A stretch of 64,000 bases of DNA, from positions 124,001 through 188,000 of the forward strand of contig JADFUC010002380.1 in assembly GCA_019722365.1 (NCBI GenBank), written 5' to 3'. The notes beneath the pieces were generated by a model. That model worked only from the letters and a program-made list of their open reading frames with translations. It searched no databases and had not been told where the DNA came from. This DNA is from Lithospermum erythrorhizon. Taxonomy: Eukaryota; Streptophyta; Magnoliopsida; Boraginales; Boraginaceae. Shown piece by piece: positions 40,314 to 53,136 of this stretch (its first letter is position 1; each line of letters opens with the position of its first letter). The translations under genes were made by a program, and so were the position numbers.

Positions 40314-43300
40314 TTACTTGGTATCTTTCGCTTTCTTCTTAGCCTTATCTTTCTTCGCAGCAGCAACTTTCTTCTCAGCAGCAGCTTTCGCAAATGTTGC
40401 GGGTTTCAGGGCACTTTTGGGGTTGAGAGCCTGCCTGAGCTTAAAAACTGTCCAAGCAGTTCCTATAGTATGGCCTGCGGCGTCAAGCCCCTCATTAGTA
40501 GCCTTTGCAGCATCTTCGCCATACCTACACAAATTAATGCAAATTTCTGAATTAGATCTCTATTACAACAGAATCAATATTGTCTCCATGGAATCTTGAT
40601 TTGATTGGCCAAAGAAACTCAGGTTCCAACCAAATATAAATAAATGGAATCTAGCCATCAGTTAAAAATTACTCCGTATGTGATGACTTTATAGAAACTA
40701 ATATGAATGATGCGATAAGTTCTCTAAATATAATATGACAATGGAGAAGGTATCATGTGCATACTTGTGATGAACAAGTCCAGTGGTCACAGTAGATGAC
40801 GTTGACATAACATTCTTTCCAGCTACTTCCGCAGCATCACATATTTTGCCTGAAAGACGGGCAAGTTAGATCTCCAACTGCATAGCATTGAAGTCAAAGA
40901 AATATTGAGGATTAAAGAGAGATGAGTATGTCGGCATCAATATTACAGGTAATTCTCAAACATCATAGTCTGTAGATATATAAGCATAATAGCTAAGCAA
41001 CTAGCATGCTTCCTTATTTGATCTAATGTACACATAGCGAAGCAAGCATATTGTATAAGCATAGTAGAAAAAATACTGTATAGAATCTGCCATAGATTAC
41101 TATGTGCAACATTTCCAACAATACATCCATATCCAAATCTAAACCTCCCGCAAACTAACAAGACTATTTCAGTAACTGTATACAATGAGTATACAATAAG
41201 TTGTATCCGTCAGTGTTGCAACAATTTAAAAAGAAGTGATAAATCATTCAATTTGAAACAATATATAGAAGGAAAGAGAAACATACTGAATCCATCCAGA
41301 GAAGCAAGAAGCACCTCCCCTGGCAAGTGGCTGAAGAACTTCCTCCCCAGTTTAGAATTCACAAGTGAACCGGCAAAAAACCCAGAGACCTTCAAAGCTC
41401 CTGAAAGTACTACTGCCGCCACTTTGTTAGTCATCTTAGACATTTTCTTAACCCTGCACCATAGCATGAACATAAAAACACTCATATTCCCACAATAGTG
41501 AAAATCAATGAGACGTGATTACAACGGACAAATACTGTATATAAGCCCATGAATCTATCTCCATATTGAGTTCGGTATATCATGTACTTCAAAATTATCA
41601 TATACTACCTCCGTTCCTAAAAGATTGTCTACCTCCATTCCTAAAAGAATCAACTCGTCAATATCATGTACTTCAAAATTATCATATACTACCTCCTTTC
41701 CTAAAAGATTGTCTACCTCCATTCCTAAAAAATCAACCCCATCAAAATTTAAAATCACAATTCACAACTAGAGGATCATTTCAAAACTAAATGACTAAAT
41801 GAGTCATATTTAAATCCACAACCCTTCTCATCATCTTCAACATTATCATGTTAATAAGCAAAAATGTAAAAAATACCATCTTTTGATACACTTTCAACCA
41901 AATATATACACAACAAATAAAATTACATTTCCATTCCAACGTTTTAAGACAAAAGCCCAACTCATTAAAATTCAAAAGTAGACAATCTTTTCCAGTTTAG
42001 GTAGTAAATTTCAATAACCACACAATCCTATTTTTATTACTAACCCAACTCATCAAAATTGAAAACTAGAGGATCTTTTCTACACAAAACGAGTAAAGAT
42101 CAAAATTCAAAAATAGACGATCTTTTGGAAACAAAACGAGTAAATATCAAAATTCAAAACGAGACCATCTTTTAGAAACAAAATTACTAAATTCGAAAAG
42201 CACATACCTTCTAATCCTATTTTTACTACATACCCAACTCATCAAAATTCAAAACTAGAAGATCTTTTCTACACAAAACGAGTAAATATCGAAATTCAAA
42301 ACCAGACGATCTTTTGGAAATGAAATGACTAAATTCGAAAAGCACACACCTCTTAATCCTCCTCAAAGTCTGAGGACTAACATGAGCCTTCTTCTCACCA
42401 GGCTCCATCCTCTTCCTCAAAACCTCATCCCCCCATTTCAACCTATCAGAAGTCACATCCCCACACCACAATATCCCCTTCACCAGCTGCCCCGACCCGG
42501 CCGCAATCAACTTCGCCGCTGCCCCTCCGTACTCCTCCACATTCGGCGCCAACGTCGTCCAATACGCCGCACACCTCTCCTCCGCCACCTCCTTCTTCGT
42601 CCCCGATCGCAAATCGGAAGGCGATAACTCCTTCGCCACCGCTACTGCCCCTTCCAACACCTCCGCCTCCTCATTCTTCGCCGCCAATTTCTGCACCGAA
42701 AATGCACTATAACTTTCCAATACTCCCTCCAATTTCTTCACCAATTCCTCTTGCCCTTTCGAAACAAACGTTAATCCATAAGACAACATCTCATTCTCCA
42801 ATTTGTCCGATTTTTTGTCCTTTTTCTTCGATTTTTTATCCTTCTTCTTCGATTCGATTTCGACTTCTTCGTCACTTGACTTGGAATTAATTTCATCAGG
42901 AGTAGTAAACGAGAAGAAATAATGCGAATCGTCGAGTTTGACCGCAGCAACATCCTTAGTCAACGGCCACTGAACCTGATCCGCAACCGAAGCGATAACC
43001 GCCACCGTATCACCTCCATTACGAAGAACATTCACCACCAAATCCCCCGTCGCGAGTTCAACCGAGTATTCCTTATCGATCAAATGCAAAATCGCACCAG
43101 GAATCGTCAATAACGCATCCTCAACGGGCGCAGATGGAGAGTATTGGGAATCTTCTGGGGCTAATTGAGGATAATGTGAAGTTTCAGGGGCTGAATTGGA
43201 ATATTGGGAAGTTTGAGAATAATGTGAAGTTTGGGGGGTGGATTGATAATATTCGAAATTATGGAGGAAGATGTTTTGAGTGAGATCGGTGGTGTCGATG

Positions 43301-43419
43301 GTGGGGTACATATTGGGTCGGGAGGAGGAGGAGGGGGGGAGAGTAGGGTCGTAGTTAGGGTTGGGGATTTCGGGGTAATTTGGGAAATTATTATTATTAT
43401 TGTCATTAGGACAAGCCAT
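40314..43419 (-). CDS. Senescence/dehydration-associated protein, ERD7-like, 4 exons, about 510 aa
   Basis: Exons: 42350-43419, 41287-41453, 40765-40849, 40314-40524. The start is MACPNDNNNNN, followed by a disordered Pro/Ser/Tyr-rich region with short SQTSQYS-type repeats. A folded part begins near PGAILHLIDKEYSVELATGD. A Lys-rich linker (KKKDKKSKKKDKKS) follows. The senescence domain runs from about residue 240 and includes APNVEEYGGAAAKLIAAGSG and KVAAVVLSGALKVSGFFAGS. The terminal exon encodes DAAGHTIGTAWTVFKLRQAL and a Lys/Ala-rich tail. ERD7-type proteins are induced by drought, cold and ageing and bind membrane lipids. All four phases close correctly. Upstream of the start lies a tandemly duplicated promoter region. 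An alternative last exon may exist downstream (39003-39120). Confidence 0.93.
41577..41745. repeat. Two tandem copies of a 90-bp MITE-like unit in ERD7-like intron 1
   Basis: TATCATGTACTTCAAAATTA ... CTACCTCCRTTCCTAAAAG appears twice in a row. The CTACCTCCGTTCC strings resemble Stowaway ends. Confidence 0.85.
42027..42360. repeat. Tandem duplication across the exon-1 donor of the ERD7-like gene
   Basis: Blocks near 42027-42218 and 42220-42360 share CCAACTCATCAAAATT, AGATCTTTTCTACACAAAAC, ACGATCTTTTGGAAA and AAATTCGAAAAGCACA. On the minus strand the copy recreates a donor, GGATTAGAAG|GTATGTG (exon side ending 42208), next to the real GATTAAGAG|GTGTGTG. Confidence 0.8.
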
Positions 43420-43601
43420 TATTAAGGATGTTTGGTTTCTCCCAAGTTGTCTGAAGAATGTTAGAGAGAGAAAAAGAAGGTTTGAAGAAGAGCAAGAAGA
43501 AGTGGGTAAATATAGTGGGATTTCGATAAATGGAGGGAAACAAGGGGTGGGGTTTGATTGCGCGTAAAAAGATGAGCTTTGTATAATTCTTCGTGTCAAA
43601 T

Positions 43602-44480
43602 TGTTTTATAATGTTGATCAGATAATTGATGTGAAGTAATCAAGTGTCATGAATTGGTATACCGAAATTTTATTGATATGTCTCTCTCGAGTTTGGGGAG
43701 GTGATAGTGAATTGAGATAGTAGCGTGCGATTTTTAAGAATAATGATTAAAAGAAAGTGAGTAATATATCTGAATTAAAATAATGAGAAAAATCTTTTCA
43801 AAAAATACGTTAATGTCTGATATGATTAATTGAAATTATATATTGATTGGTTGATACTTCAATAATAAAAGTATTAAAAATGTAAACATTAATTTTTTAT
43901 GCTAGAATAACAATTAAACATATCAAAATGTTATATAATGTTGATGCAGTGGGTCATCGGATAATTGATGTGAAGTAATGAAGTATCATGAATTGGTACT
44001 CAATTTTTATTGATATGTCTCGAGTTTAGAAGGATGATAGTGAATTGAGAGATAATGTATTCTTGATTGTAGAATAGTTAAAAGAATCTTAAGTAATATC
44101 TGTGAAATTAAGAAAAATGAAAATCTTAAAAGTGCGTTGAACGATAATGATTAATTGAAGCCCATATATTGATTGGTTGATAATTCAATAATAAAAAGTA
44201 ATATTGAAAATGTAAAACATTAATTTTTTGTTAGAATAACCATTAAACATATCTAATTTTTTCAAATAAGAATGACAAGTAAATGTTAGCGGAGGAAGTA
44301 TTTAACCTCATAAATCAATTAAATTATTGATAGAATTATACTTAATAATGCGTTATGAAATGTTGGTATAATCTACCAAGTGAGATAAGGGATATGAAGT
44401 TATGATGTATCAGGAATAGGTGTACTAAATTTTTATTGATATGTCAGTTGTTGGTATATCAAATTTTATTGATATATCAA
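43602..44480. repeat. Tandem duplication of about 340 bp upstream of the ERD7-like gene, plus partial third copy
   Basis: Copies from about 43602 and 43935 share GATAATTGATGTGAAGTAAT, ATTGATATGTCTC, GAGTTTRGRRRGGTGATAGT-like and GATAGTGAATTGAGA strings. A shorter copy follows near 44390-44480. Confidence 0.75.
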
Positions 44481-44873
44481 GAATTGATATATTTAATGGG
44501 ATAGATGAATTGATATATTAAGTGGGATAAAAAAATTGTTACACAAATGAGACATGTCATCTCTTTTAAATTTTTGGAGTTTGATAAAATTTAAATCTTA
44601 AGATATGTTTAATATGAAGTAATGAATTTAGATATTAATGAAATGAATGAACGAAAGATACAGTTATAGAAAAAAAAAAACAGCTTTAGACTTTTAGTAT
44701 GCAATTCACCGTCGTAGTCGTATTTAGCTTTTCACGGTATTGAATAGCGATTTAAAAGCGTAAATATATTTAATTCTAAACGCTTGTAAAAATTATAAAA
44801 GTTGATATTTCAAAATATATTGAAAAGCAGATGTACGATCACACATGACTATATTATTTATTACTCCCTCTAA

Positions 44874-45037
44874 TAAAAAACAATTGACTTCTCACATGCT
44901 CCGAGTAAATCTTTCTTTCTTGATTCTTCTTTAATTATATTATTTGAAAATTTTAAAAAAATATTATGAGCGTATTTTAGCAGTGATTAATTGTCAGTTT
45001 AATTGAAAAAATGTCAAATTGTTTGGATTGGAGGGAG
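44874..45037. mobile_element. Stowaway-like MITE, 164 bp, TA target duplication
   Basis: The left end CTCCCTCTAATAAAAAACAA pairs with the reverse-complemented right end CTCCCTCCAATCCAAACAAT. TA flanks both sides. Confidence 0.8.
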
Positions 45038-45984
45038 TATCGGCTAATGAGAGTTTATGGTTAAAGTTTGACTAGAAAAATAAAAATGTGATTATGATTT
45101 AGGGATGAAGAGAGTAATAGAATTATGAGAATTTAGTTGATAGATTTTATAGTTATAAAATTATTGTGGTCCGTATAAATGATTTTTTTATAGTCCATTT
45201 GAATTTAACATTTTAAACAGTAAGATACTATTAGTTGATGATTCTTAACCAGTAAGACATGATTGTGAGAAGTTGATGCCTTGGAACTTCCTATATGTCG
45301 GCGAGGTTGACTCGTTAAAGAGTGGTGCCCCACTGCAAGCTCTGTCTTACCAATAAGCGTGTGCTTCAAACAGATTTATTCAATCCACATTATTGCAATT
45401 CAATATTGTCAATTTTTCGGGTTCAAACATTAATGACATTGAAATATATAACACCGAAACCGAAACATGACATGGTTGAATTTTTTTATTGAAATTAACG
45501 AGGTAGGTTGATATAGTAATAAAAAGAAAAAAAAATATTGATCATGAATTAAATTTACGGAGTATTCAATTGATGATTTAATAGTCTAGTAACTCCATTT
45601 TATCGATTTTTCATGTTAAATATCGTATACAACCAATGTCAAACCTCCATTGTTAGATTTGAATTTACCTTAATATTATTAAGGAGTGTCAATATACGTA
45701 TATAACAAATAAATAAAAAATCCAAAATAGAAAATGCACAAAATGTAAAACACCATCCTTGCAATTATTCCATGAGAACTGTTTGCCATTGATTAGGCAA
45801 CAAAGATATTAAGCATTCACGGAGTGCATCAGTGCTAGGAGAGAAGCAAGTTAATAATCAGTTACAGCACCACTCAGTTCCTTCATCAAGCCACACTGGA
45901 GTAGAATTAGAATGGGTTTACAGAAATTTAACACATGATCATCATTTCTTGGAAATTCAGTGTCCAGCAGCTCCGCCCCGATCA

Positions 45985-48900
45985 TCACTTTTTCTCTTCT
46001 TTTGTTTCCTTGTCCTCGTCCTTCTGCTGTGTCTGAAACATGACGAGCGATCATCAGTAACTTACAAATCATAAACAGAGATGAGCATTAGAGCCTTAGA
46101 TAACAAATTTTTAGTCTTTTCACTTTTGAAATCACTGTACCAATAATCAATCAATTGGAAAGCAGAGCTAACAAGCAACTAAGTAGATGAGTAGAAAGAA
46201 AGAGCAAACAATCATAATCGCAGTAAACATTAACCAAAGAGACCAGCTGAGCAAACCAAAAGCTAAACAATTCACAAAGAAAGTTTCACAGAGATGGCAA
46301 AAATCACACATAGCATGTGTAAAATCAAGTTCTCTTGCATGAAATTTGCTTGACAGGCACTTACCGAGGCCTGACTTTGCATAGATGCAAGCAGGTCTTT
46401 GACTGAAGGATCATTTGGATCAACGCCTGGAAGCTGTTTCAAATAAGAACCAAGTGTTATGATCTCGGAAACAAGATTTTTTGTAGCTATACTTATGAGG
46501 AAGTGCTATTGATGAAATTGTATGCTGCCTTTGGATTGTTAGGTTTGGATTTAAAGATGATTTACAGGGACTACATGAATTAGAAATGCTTCTAACTAGG
46601 GGTCATTTGTAATTCTTCCATTTTTATGTTTGAGTGAGTAAATTTAAAATCTAAATTTGCATCGGGTACATGAAATCCTTTACCCAAATCCATTAATTCA
46701 GAGGCAGCCTAATAGTTCAAGGACATTAAGATAGGACACTTACTGAAGCTAGAATAGATGAAACAAATGATTGGTCAGCCAACAATTTACTCATATCAGC
46801 TTGGTTTGCTTGATCGTCTGAGCCGTCCTGGACAGACAATTGAAGGGCTGCCAAGATAGAAGTATTAAAAGTTAGCATAATGCTAAGAAGGTAAATATGA
46901 AGTTCAATGGACCAAGTGTACTAATATAGACAAAGTGTATGTACACTATCAAACAACAGCACTCAATTGCTTCACTAGGCTACGCAATTTGTATCCTTTG
47001 TTACACAGTGTTACAACACCTTTTAAACCTATAAGAATATATCATCTGTGCAGCATTAAGTTATAAAATTTGTTCATCATCTAAAGCAACCAAACATGTC
47101 AAAAATGATGGCATAGACATATGCAACAAGACTTCACACAGGTTATCTTATGTGGTACCATTAGTCTCCATTTCAGTGAAGATTCAGGACTCAAACAAAA
47201 GGGAAATTCTGATGCACTAAAATCGATATGTGAAACCCACCTCGTGCCAGGTCTTGATCATCTCCAGCAGCTTCAGACATGTCAATGTCCTGTACAGCAG
47301 CAGGAGCAGAGGAAGAATCATGCATTGACATTGCAAGGGCCTGCTGTAACAAGGCATTCTCATCATCCTGCATACAGTAGACATATTGTAAAAGTCAATC
47401 ATCTTCACATCGAGTAGCCTATTAGCTGTACTATTATCATTGTTGTGAATGTGTTTTGGGTGGGGAGGATGAGGGAGTCCAAAGAGCAGATCAAAACCAA
47501 CCGTCAGATCCGTTTTCTTAGTTTCTGTTGCAGAAGTTCCAGAATTTTCAGTCATCGTCACATCTTGAGAAGCTGATTGATCCCCTGCTGTTTCTTGTTT
47601 TCCAGATTCTTCGGCAGCCTTTTTTGCAGCTGCTTCTTGCCTTGCTCTCTCCTCTTCCATTGAAACACGGAGTGCGAGAGCAAGTTCAGGATCCATGTTA
47701 GGATCCACTCCAAAGTCAAAACCAGATACCCCACTAGCTGAAGCAGCTGCAGCTGCGGCAGCAAAACCACTTCCACCCTCTCCATCACCGGTAAAGATAG
47801 GTGTACTGCACCAAACAGAAAAAAGAGGTTACTTCATACTATAGCAACTGCATCGCAGGGAAAGACAGTTTCTCAACCAACCTTATTAGCACATCAGAAA
47901 GAGCATTAGGACCAGAAGGGACATGAACAATGTGACTGCTGTCATTACTGTTAACAGCAGCTACCAAAGCCTCAAGCTTCTCCGTCTTCCCTTCATCTTC
48001 TTCACCAAAACTAACAACATCAAGGGCTACATTGTTCTTCTTCAGCTTCCTTCCAATCAGCTCCAACACCTTCTTTTCATATTTAACAGGACTGAAAGCA
48101 TGACTAGAATAAGTTCAAGAGCACTATACTAGAATAATTAGAAAAAGGGAGAAACAAGTAACATATGTCCACCTTCCAACAAATACAATAATTCTCTGTT
48201 GTTGCTTCTTGTTCTGACGATGCTTAAGAGCCAACTGAGCCACCTGGATTCCAGCAGCTAGGTTCATCTCACCGCCTATTTCTAGACCTAGATCAACAAA
48301 GCGTGGAGCATTATGAATGAGTTAGTATTTAAATATAGAAAACAACATTGGTTATTACTACTCTGCTTTAAATTGAGTTCGAAGCAGCTTGACTTGTCAT
48401 TGCAAAGACCAAAACTATCTGAAAAAAGGGCACAAAACAAAGTAAAACTGACCGTGCATGCAAGCTAAGATCTTCCCAAGATCACTGGTTGGTGTAACCA
48501 AAACTCGAACCCCTTTTCCAGCCATTGTCAACACTCCAACCGTATTCTCCGGATTCGACTATGATACATAATCCCAATCACATAGCACAAACACATAAAC
48601 AAAAATAAACTAATTACAATCAAAATCATAAACATACTACAATTTGTATTCAACAACTCGCATTATTATTTCCAGAAATTTGTCATAAACACATATACTA
48701 CCCCCATCTTGGAAATTATGATTGTTGACTTTTTAAGATTTGATCAATGTTATATAATATTTGGTGAAAAATATATCAAAAGATAGTATTTTTCAACCTA
48801 CTTTACTATTAAAGTGGTACTTTTTAGTTCAAATCAAGTATGTCAATTAACACTACAAAGTTTAGTTTGTTAATTCTGACAATAGAAAATCAAACTCGGC

Positions 48901-49834
48901 AATCTTTTTGGGACGGAGGTAGCATAACAATTGGTGAAAATATATCAACCTAATTTACTACCATCCATTCCAATTTAACTTCGAGGTTTTTCTTCAACAA
49001 ACTATGAAACCAATTTTAAAGCAAAAAAATCAATCAATTAACTTATTTCTATCAAAAGATGTGAACAACTAGACACTACACACTCTACAAGCTTGTATGT
49101 CACAACATTGTCACTTCAACAATAAATTAGTTAAGTAAGATTAATCTATGCTCTACGTTGAGTAATTTTTATTGGTAAGTCGAATCTCTCAATTAAATTG
49201 AAGTGGATGCGGTATATGACTTCAAATCAAATCAAAGTTAGTATATGTGTCATCTAAAACTACATGATTCGTTAATTTTGCTAATCCAATTCAAACTAGA
49301 CAATCTTTATGAAACGGAGCGAGTACAATATATTGAAAACCCTAAACAAAAAAGAACACTACTTGAGTTTTGGCACCACAAATGAGGTTGACCGTGTCGG
49401 CTTGAGCTTGAAACCTACTGGGAGAATAATCGCCATTTCGCATCCACTCCGAATTATCAATACAGATCATAGTCGCCTACAAATCAAATAATAAAATCAG
49501 CACTTATCAAATAATACTACATCTATCGCAAAAACATCGTCCAATTTATTTTTCCAATACTCAAATTAACAAAATTCGTTAAAATTCAAAATCCGACTAT
49601 ATTTTTTAAATTTATCAAAAAATACTAATTGCATCTAAAAAATCTTCCAATTTATTTTTCTAACAGTAAAAATTAACAAATTTTGTAATATTAATTTGCA
49701 AAATTAGAAGATTTTTTTATATATAGGTACTAATTAAAGTAGATCAATAAAATAAATAAATAAATATATAAATATAAACAAAATTGTAAATGATAATATT
49801 AGGTATATGAGAAAACGCAGACCTCGAGCACCAT
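45985..49834 (-). CDS. RPN10: 26S proteasome non-ATPase subunit RPN10, 10 exons, about 400 aa
   Basis: Exons: 49823-49834, 49363-49476, 48453-48558, 48173-48281, 47882-48091, 47502-47805, 47241-47367, 46744-46847, 46365-46433, 45985-46032. The first exon codes only MVLE. A von Willebrand A domain covers roughly the first 190 residues ([45 protein letters not shown]). Three ubiquitin-interacting motifs follow: [30 protein letters not shown] and [11 protein letters not shown] Lys/Glu tail ends at KKTD-free EEKK. RPN10 docks poly-ubiquitinated substrates on the 19S regulatory particle; the plant protein also links to autophagy of proteasomes through its UIMs. Arabidopsis RPN10 is 386 aa. The micro-exon and all phases fit, and two Stowaway-like elements sit in intron 2. 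Confidence 0.96.
48698..48922. mobile_element. Stowaway-like MITE in RPN10 intron 2
   Basis: The left end CTACCCCCATCTTGGAAATT pairs with the reverse-complemented right end CTACCTCCGTCCCAAAAAGA. The left side is flanked by TA; the right side is CATA, so the duplication is imperfect. Confidence 0.65.
48960..49323. mobile_element. Possible second degenerate MITE in RPN10 intron 2
   Basis: CCATCCATTCCAATTTAACTT on the left, trimmed of its last base, is loosely matched by the inverted ACTCGCTCCGTTTCATAAAG on the right. The ends are weak. Confidence 0.35.
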
Positions 49835-50448
49835 GGTTGATTGAGGAATTTACGAAGGTACTACAAATGAAGCTAGGTGGACAACTTGTTGAAGCAGCAA
49901 AGTATTTTTGATTGGGAATTTAAAGATTAGGAGTTTATATTTAGAGATAATTTGCAATTTTTGGACTCCTAAGTTGGGTTTCGTAGGATTACCTCCCTCA
50001 TATTTAACTAAATCAAATTAGTCCCTAAATTTGTGTACGTTTTTCGAATTTAAATTTACGATCGATATTTATTTGTAAATTATAATTGTATTAAGAGATA
50101 TGAATTGGAATATCAGTCGTTTCAAAAAAATGATAAATATTTCTAATTGATTTGTAAAATATAATACATACAAACACTCCCAATGTAGTGACTTCATCAA
50201 TTTAAACTCCTATCTACAATTATCAAAGATCTTTGATCGTAAAACATCTTTGCTTTAGAGTAATTTTGTAACTTTTTTTGGCTGTATCGATGGATAAATT
50301 ACAATCATAAAAAATATTTGATCTAAATAAAAAAAAATCGAAAATAAATATCAGTCAAAATCTTTAAAATCATTTTTCAATTCCATTCAAAGATAAGCTC
50401 AAATATTGTAGAGAAGCAGTAGGTGCATGAAATAGTGAGGAAATTTGT
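49835..50448. other. RPN10 promoter side
   Basis: AT-rich DNA up to the transposon; no gene is seen. Confidence 0.5.
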
Positions 50449-50820
50449 TAAATATTTGGGCAAACGACATTAGCGTCATGGATTATTCTCTCTCTGTTCT
50501 GGGTGCTTATTCATTGTGTATCTTATTTTAAAATTCTACATTAAACAATTAAACATATACTAAACGATTGATCCATTGAATTAGTCCATTAGTCATCTGT
50601 TAAGCTTTTTTTGATTGGGAAATTGTGTAATTAGTTTTTAAATAAGTTATAGAATTATTTAAATAGGGGCAAATGTAGTATTTCAGTTTAAATAAGCACT
50701 TTCCCGGTGATTACCACTAAATAAGTCTTGCCCCCAATTAAGCAATTCCCAATTCAAAAACCTAAATTCAAAAACCCTTAATTCAAAATCCACTTCCCAA
50801 TTAGTTACCCTATTTGTAAT

Positions 50821-50946
50821 GGAAATTTGAAAGTGTCATTGAAGAAAACCGTTTATTGCAAGTTTTGTGGTAAGTGTCACGTTAAGAGGGTATCAAAACA
50901 AAAAGAAAATCACGGGAATTTGTTCTTCGCATGTCCAGATTCCTCA
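50821..50946 (+). pseudogene. GRF-type zinc-finger fragment inside the Mutator-like element
   Basis: A plus-strand frame ending at a GT donor (50947) reads TVYCKFCGKCHVKRVSKQKE and then NHGNLFFACPDSS, the CxxC...NxG.xFxxC spacing of GRF zinc fingers. It has no usable ATG in frame. GRF fingers are common in plant Mutator-element cargo or second genes. It runs opposite to the transposase. Confidence 0.6.
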
Positions 50947-52239
50947 GTAAGTTGTTATTAATTTTGGAAGCACGTTTTGATGATTAAAGCTGGATGCGAA
51001 CTAAAATTTTGTTTATAGTATTTGGAGGTCGTGGTTGGATGGATTGGAGTGGATAAAGTATCAATAGAAGATGGTACTTCGTCGGCCTGATCGCATGGGA
51101 GCCGATTTGAATGTTTTGAGATGGTTATGAAGGAGAAAATGAAGCGGTGCACAATTTAGGCCCCGGACAATGCTAATATTTTGGAGAACTCGTTCGGGAA
51201 AATTGCGCACAAATGTTTGAGAAAAATACCTCAAATACGCTCTGCCTCTTTTGATTTGTTGTATTTTGAATTGGATGTATAAGGAAATGGAGTCAAATCT
51301 TGTATTGCCCGTTAGATTTCTATTTTTTACGTTTTTTGTGTTTTGATTTTGTATTTTTCTCTGAGAATGTATGGTGCTTGATGTATGGTGTTTGCTACAA
51401 GAATGTATGGTGTTTGAATTCGATTTTGATAAATGGTGTTTCATTTTTCTGTTTCATTTTTTTCTATTTTGATGAATGGTGTTTGAATGCACAAGTTTTT
51501 GAGATCGGTTGTGTTTTGAGTCACAAGGTTGAGTTGATATGAGATAACACAAAATATAAGCAAAATCAAATGACCAAAAGATAACACTATCAAGCAAATG
51601 TCTTCATGTTTAGATGGAATGCATAAAACCACCAGGCTCATAGTTTCAAAACCAAGCACACTAAACAAACACTGTCAAATTCTGATGTCTTAAACATAGT
51701 TTAAAGATATGAAAACTGTCAAAAGATAGCACAAAAGATGTCTCAAACATAAGGATTGGAGTGCAGACGGTCGAGCATCTGAGACATGTTAACTCCTTTA
51801 GCTCTTTTAGCTCTTGTCATCCTTCAGTAGGTTCCTTTGTTGTAGGATAGAGTTGGCTGTAACTTGGCAAGTTGGGTTGTTGGAAGGCTGTGGTATGACA
51901 TTATTATTGGTGGCTTTATGTGGAACATTAGGTGATATTCTCGTCTCGTTCATCGATTATGCAGGTTAATCAACTACAATAAAATATATTCAAAGATCAT
52001 GTTCATATAATTGTGCAAAATGAAAGGCATTTGAAAGGAATAAAAGCGTAAAATAGAAGGGAATAAAAGCGTACCAAAATAGGCCAATGTAACTTACATA
52101 TCTTCGTACTCGGCACATTCTTCTCGATTCTCTAATTATTTCTTGAAAAGCTTGTTCTTTGTTTGTTGTTGTCCATTTCTTTGAATGGCCCGGCTCCATA
52201 GCTTCTCTACCGGCGCCTTCTTGGGACATGTTCTCACAT

Positions 52240-53136
52240 TGTGACCTTGAACTCCACAGTATTTACATGTTTGACCTTCTTCATCTAGTGAGCTTATCCT
52301 TTCTTTTATCTTGTGGATTCGGTTATCTTTTTCCTGCTCAACTTAGGCCTCCCAGCTTGCCTAAGATACTTAGGGGGTAGTATAGTGATGTTGTTGGTCT
52401 CTGGCCATTCAGAGGGACTAGTCATTGGTTCCAACACATTTTCATAGAGCCAACCAAATGTGTCAACTTTGTAGCAATTATCTACCCAGTCAGCTAGAAG
52501 TTGTTTCCTAGAGTAAATAGGAGAGATAACATGTAGCCATGATTCGGTTAGTCGCAACCTCTGACTACATTCCTCTTCCTTAAATCATCATTAAAGCTGG
52601 TTCTCCACTAACACAGAACACCTCATAACCATCAAGTCCATTCCAGGCATATGACATTCCATCAGCAAAACAAATTCTCTTATCTAGTAATTTGCTAATT
52701 CTAGGGCATAATGGACCTGGTTTAGTACCTATGGCTAATCTCAGTCCTTAATCCTTTCCATACAAAGCCTCCTAATCCTCTCTAACATTGTAATGATTGG
52801 TTTATCTCTAGCAGACAATATAAATGAATTGAATGATTCACTTAAGTTATTACCTGGCATCTCCAGTTACATGTAGAGGAAATAAAGCTTCTGCGCGGTG
52901 TTAGGCGTACCGGCGTTAGTTTCCATCAAGTTTGGGCGGCGGGATGCATTTTCCTTGAGATCAAACATGGCAGCATTGTATCTCAATTCTGTAGAAGCTC
53001 TTGCACAAGTCCATGGCTTGTCTCTCAATAGTTGTGATCCATGATGTCTCTTGAAGTTCCTGTATATGTGTTGAACACAGTTTCTATGTTCAATTCTTGG
53101 CAACAATTCATGGAGTGCACTCTCTAAGCCCTGCAT
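52240..53136 (-). pseudogene. MuDR transposase core, C-terminal and zinc-knuckle fragments
   Basis: Fragments lie in several frames: GLESALHELLPRIEHRNCVQ with HIYRNFKRHHGSQLLRD (MULE transposase domain), LYENVLEPMTSPSEWPE with AGRPKLSRKK (conserved C-terminal stretch), then C-x2-C-x4-H-x4-C. No continuous frame joins them. Confidence 0.7.

Larger units (their letters stand above)
43420..45984. other. Promoter side of the ERD7-like gene and AT-rich spacer
   Basis: It contains a large tandem duplication (43602-44290), a Stowaway-like MITE, and a small island at 45240-45370 with less AT (GGTGCCCCACTGCAAGCTCT) that I cannot assign. No gene is seen. Confidence 0.5.

Noticed and set aside
51061..51542. 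Open frames on both strands in the left part of the Mutator-like element
   Set aside because: Low-complexity frames with no recognisable domain; not supported as genes.
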